Part shown: one piece after another, positions 61,393 through 64,000 of the stretch
Position numbering within the stretch: the stretch's first letter is position 1
Layout: each line of letters opens with the position of its first letter
Origin: Venturia oleaginea
Lineage: Eukaryota; Ascomycota; Dothideomycetes; Venturiales; Venturiaceae
Assembly: GCA_013176395.1 (NCBI GenBank)
Contig: JABMLP010000024.1
Span: 62,001 to 126,000, forward strand
Direction: 5' to 3'
DNA length: 64,000 nucleotides
Made by a program: the position numbers and the translations under genes
The notes under the pieces: generated by a model
What the model saw: only the letters and a program-made list of their open reading frames with translations
What the model was told of the DNA's origin: nothing
The model's database searches: none

Positions 61393-62607
61393 ACGACGAA
61401 AATAGCAAATTTAGTCATATCGATGAGTCGCAACCTCTATTGTCGTTCCACTGTGCTGGCTGAAGAGGGACTGACAACGGGAATTCGTGACTGTGCGCCT
61501 AAAGCGACGACACGTTCGAGCAATGTAAAGACGTGCATGAAAAGGATTTACACTTGATCGCTAAGTATATGATTGGGATGATTGGGATGATGGTCAGGTT
61601 TCGAGGATGAGTATGATACTAGGGCGTCCCTCCCTGTATCTTACGAGATGGTGGCTTTCTGTCCAGACCTACCTACCGCCATGCTAAACCTACGATTACT
61701 GTTATAGCCTGTTCTTCGGTAGGTAGGTAGGTATTTGGTAAGAGTTAACGCATAACTTACACCATAAATACATACCAACGAATAGGAAAGGTATCATTGC
61801 ATGCAAAGAAGATATTCAGTATATACCACAATTCATCAATCGGCTTTGACTCTTCCAAGCTTCAGCCTGTCTTGTCTTCCCTCTTGTTCTTGTCGTTCGT
61901 TGCTCGTTATCTTCATCTACATCGTTTCTTCTCCGCCTCGGATATCGTAGTCGGTGGTGTTTGATGCGTGGACCGTCTCTGGGTTTGACGGGGATGGCTT
62001 GTCGGTTGTAGATGGATCGTAAAGCGGTTGTTGCGCGTGATGTATGATAACTCATCATCTTCATCATGATCATGAACTTCTTTTTCTTCTTCTTCACCCA
62101 GACCGTGAATGATCAAAGCCTTGCCTGTTTCTTCCACCTAAAAACCGACATTCACTCCAAGATTGGAGATGAATAAGGTTACAAGGTACGCCGAATGGGA
62201 AGCATACTTTTCCGATTCCCAGGAATAATGAGTGATGAATAAAGAAGCACTTCCAGAGATAAGCGTGCAATATATTCATCGTTGATCTATCTTTTCCATA
62301 AAGCGCCGATCATAGATCAAAAAGAGGCAGGCGGCAGTCGATAAGATATACCACGCCGCAACCTTATGCCCATCCGTCCTCAGCATCAATAATGGGGGTA
62401 TCTTTCAACCAACCAACCACCAAAACCGCCAGCTGTATAGGTCACTTTTCGATCAAATGAAAAAATGTGAGATGATAAAAAGAGCCATATCGTGACGTGC
62501 AACCATCCCATCCGTCCTTTGACTCCAAGCAATGCAACCATGAACGCCATCCACCATATGCCAAATCCAGCCTCGTTGTAAACAATCCCGTACTGTCTCT
62601 GCAATGA

Positions 62608-64000
62608 TCATGCTTCGGCCTTGACTTTCTTGGCCTCGGCGTTCTCACCGGCGTCATCCTCGCGGGAACGCTTCTTCTCATTGACTGGAGAAGACTCCTT
62701 CACGCCGTTGGCAGGGTTTATGGATGGCTCAGTGCTGGTATAGACGACTGGAATACCTCTGCGAAAAACGTTAGCAAAATAAAGGTAGTCGGGACAAGCA
62801 AAGAACGAACCTGTCATCAACTGCCGCCTTTGGAGAAGCAGAGCGCTGGCGACGGTCACCACCTTTGCGGTCCTTGCGCTGGTCGTTGTCGCGGCGAGTC
62901 TTCCAGTCACGGTCGTCTCCATCACGGTCACCACGACGTCCGCCATCACGATCACGACGGTCATTGTTGCCGCGACCACCTCGTCCGCGACCACGGCCTC
63001 GATCGCCTCGTCCACGTCCTCCGCCACGACCCCCAAAGCTTCTACGCTCCGTATCGTGCTCGTTTGGTCGGATCTTGCCAGCCTTGATGTCCTCAATCTT
63101 GGCCTCGCAGTATGCCTTCTTGGTCTGGAACTTCAACTCCTTCTCTCCTTTCCACAGTGGCTTGTTCTCCATTTCCATGAAATTTTGCATGACCTCTGGA
63201 TTCTCGAACTCGACAAAGACGGAGCCCTTGAACGTGTTGTCTGTCAAGTCGCGGCGGAGCTTGATCATGTTGATTGGGCCGAATGGCTCGAAGAACTCCT
63301 CGATGTCAAGCTGAGATGTCGATACTTCAGCTCCAAATCCCTTGGCGTAGATGCTGCGAGCCATGGAAGCGTCCTCGATCAACCTTGCGGAATCCTCGAA
63401 GTTGACATCCTTGTCGATTGGGAGGGGTGTCTTGCGCTTCACTTCGTCATCGTTGACAACCTCGAGAGTCTTTGACTCTTTGAGAGCAGCGACAACAGCA
63501 GAGAAGGGCTGGAAATGGCGCATGCGCTTGAAGCTGTGGATTACGCTGATTGGGATGGGCTTGTTTTCAGTGCCTCCAGTCTGGGTGAAGAGGAACTTGT
63601 CCTGGCAGAGGTTCGAGTCGGAAAAGTAGAATTCAACCTGCTTTCGGATCTCATCTGCGTCGCTGCTCTCAGCTAGGGCATAGACAGACTTGATGTTGTC
63701 CTTCCTGTTGTGGTTTTGGTATCCCTTGCGATCTCCACCATAGCGGTCGTCGCGACCACGGCCACGACGATCATTGTTGCGGCGAGGGCTTCGAGATCGG
63801 TCGTCTCGCTGGCGCTTGGTGTATGGGGATGGGGATCGAGACTTGCGCTCAGTCTTTGATTCGCCGTTCTCCTCTGCGCTCTTTTCTTTCTTGACTTGGG
63901 CAGATTCCTGGCTCTTCACTTCCGTCGTCTCTGCGCCAGTGGCTGCAGATTCTTCTTTTGGAGCAGCGACATTCTTACTGGGCTCTGACTTGATTGAGGT
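62608..64000 (-). CDS. La-type RNA-binding protein (Lhp1-like), 5' end outside window
   Basis: Exons >64000..62811 and 62758..62608 join across a 52-nt intron (GTTCGT ... GCTAACG ... CGCAG). La proteins bind the 3' UUU-OH of new RNA polymerase III transcripts, protecting and helping fold tRNA precursors. In order: an acidic/basic N-terminal extension (incomplete here); a charged RS/RGG-like stretch (RNNDRRGRGRDDRYGG); the La motif (EIRKQVEFYFSDSNLCQDKF with the conserved FYFSDxNL phrase); an RRM (RSIYAKGFGAEVS ... GSVFVEFENPE); a long RGG/RDR-rich tail; and a basic C-terminus (KKRSREDDAGENAEAKKVK), probably nuclear localisation. The start codon lies beyond 64000. The N-terminal charged extension and RGG tail are longer than in the yeast protein. 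Confidence 0.9.

Larger units (their letters stand above)
59548..62607. other. Long spacer with gene remnants and a short tandem repeat
   Basis: The first part is the 5' region of the serine-rich gene. No complete gene is supported. A membrane-protein remnant (61024-61392) and a 44-bp tandem repeat (60497-60600) are listed separately. A minus-strand acidic frame at 61913-62137 (LGEEEEKEVHDHDEDDELS) could be an exon, but I find no partner. Confidence 0.4.

Overview
This window is nuclear DNA of a filamentous ascomycete (Pezizomycotina). The evidence is many short spliceosomal introns (about 46-64 nt, GTRNGT donors, CTRAY-type branch points), a fungus-specific FunK1 kinase, a fungal_trans domain and fungal Ty1/copia elements. 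A leotiomycete (Helotiales-like) host is my inference, from resemblance of several proteins to families I associate with that class; the sequence does not prove it.

Layout. 1-4330 is gene-poor, TpA-rich DNA with decayed inverted repeats. 4331-6738 (-) encodes a catalase-peroxidase with a signal peptide, and 9225-10627 (+) a SET-domain lysine methyltransferase. 10628-13133 is AT-rich with diverged duplications. 13134-16799 (-) is a nine-exon P-type cation ATPase, followed by a small unknown gene (17005-17610, -), a probable zinc-binding protein (18498-19947, +), a gamma-tubulin complex (GCP/Spc97-Spc98) protein (21194-24030, +) and a membrane-anchored UIM protein (24786-26175, -).

The middle, about 27.3-42.3 kb, is a transposon nest. 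It holds a Ty1/copia element with an unbroken 1608-residue polyprotein (27336-33002), a large 1632+63+1632 bp palindrome (33003-36329) that cuts this element's 5' LTR, a 5'-truncated transcription-factor gene, a second, very young copia derivative with an internal deletion (38562-40438), a decayed Ty3/gypsy integrase piece and a probable gypsy LTR.

The right side returns to genes: a FunK1 kinase (43049-45515, -) divergent from an unknown gene (45685-47427, +, with a possible frameshift), a 1351-residue MFS transporter with a huge disordered N-terminal tail (48305-52514, -), a nitrilase-superfamily amidase (52880-53794, -), a 1538-residue serine-rich membrane protein (54705-59547, -), a transposon/gene-remnant spacer, and a La-type RNA-binding protein running off the right edge (62608->64000, -).

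The genes do not form an obvious pathway or biosynthetic cluster. The most unusual object is the palindrome: its 63-bp spacer and inner arm ends consist of the missing part of the copia LTR in inverted orientation, so the junctions record an inversion or fold-back event. Gene models were spliced by hand; every multi-exon model that I give with exact exons keeps one open frame and a length divisible by three, except where I note otherwise.
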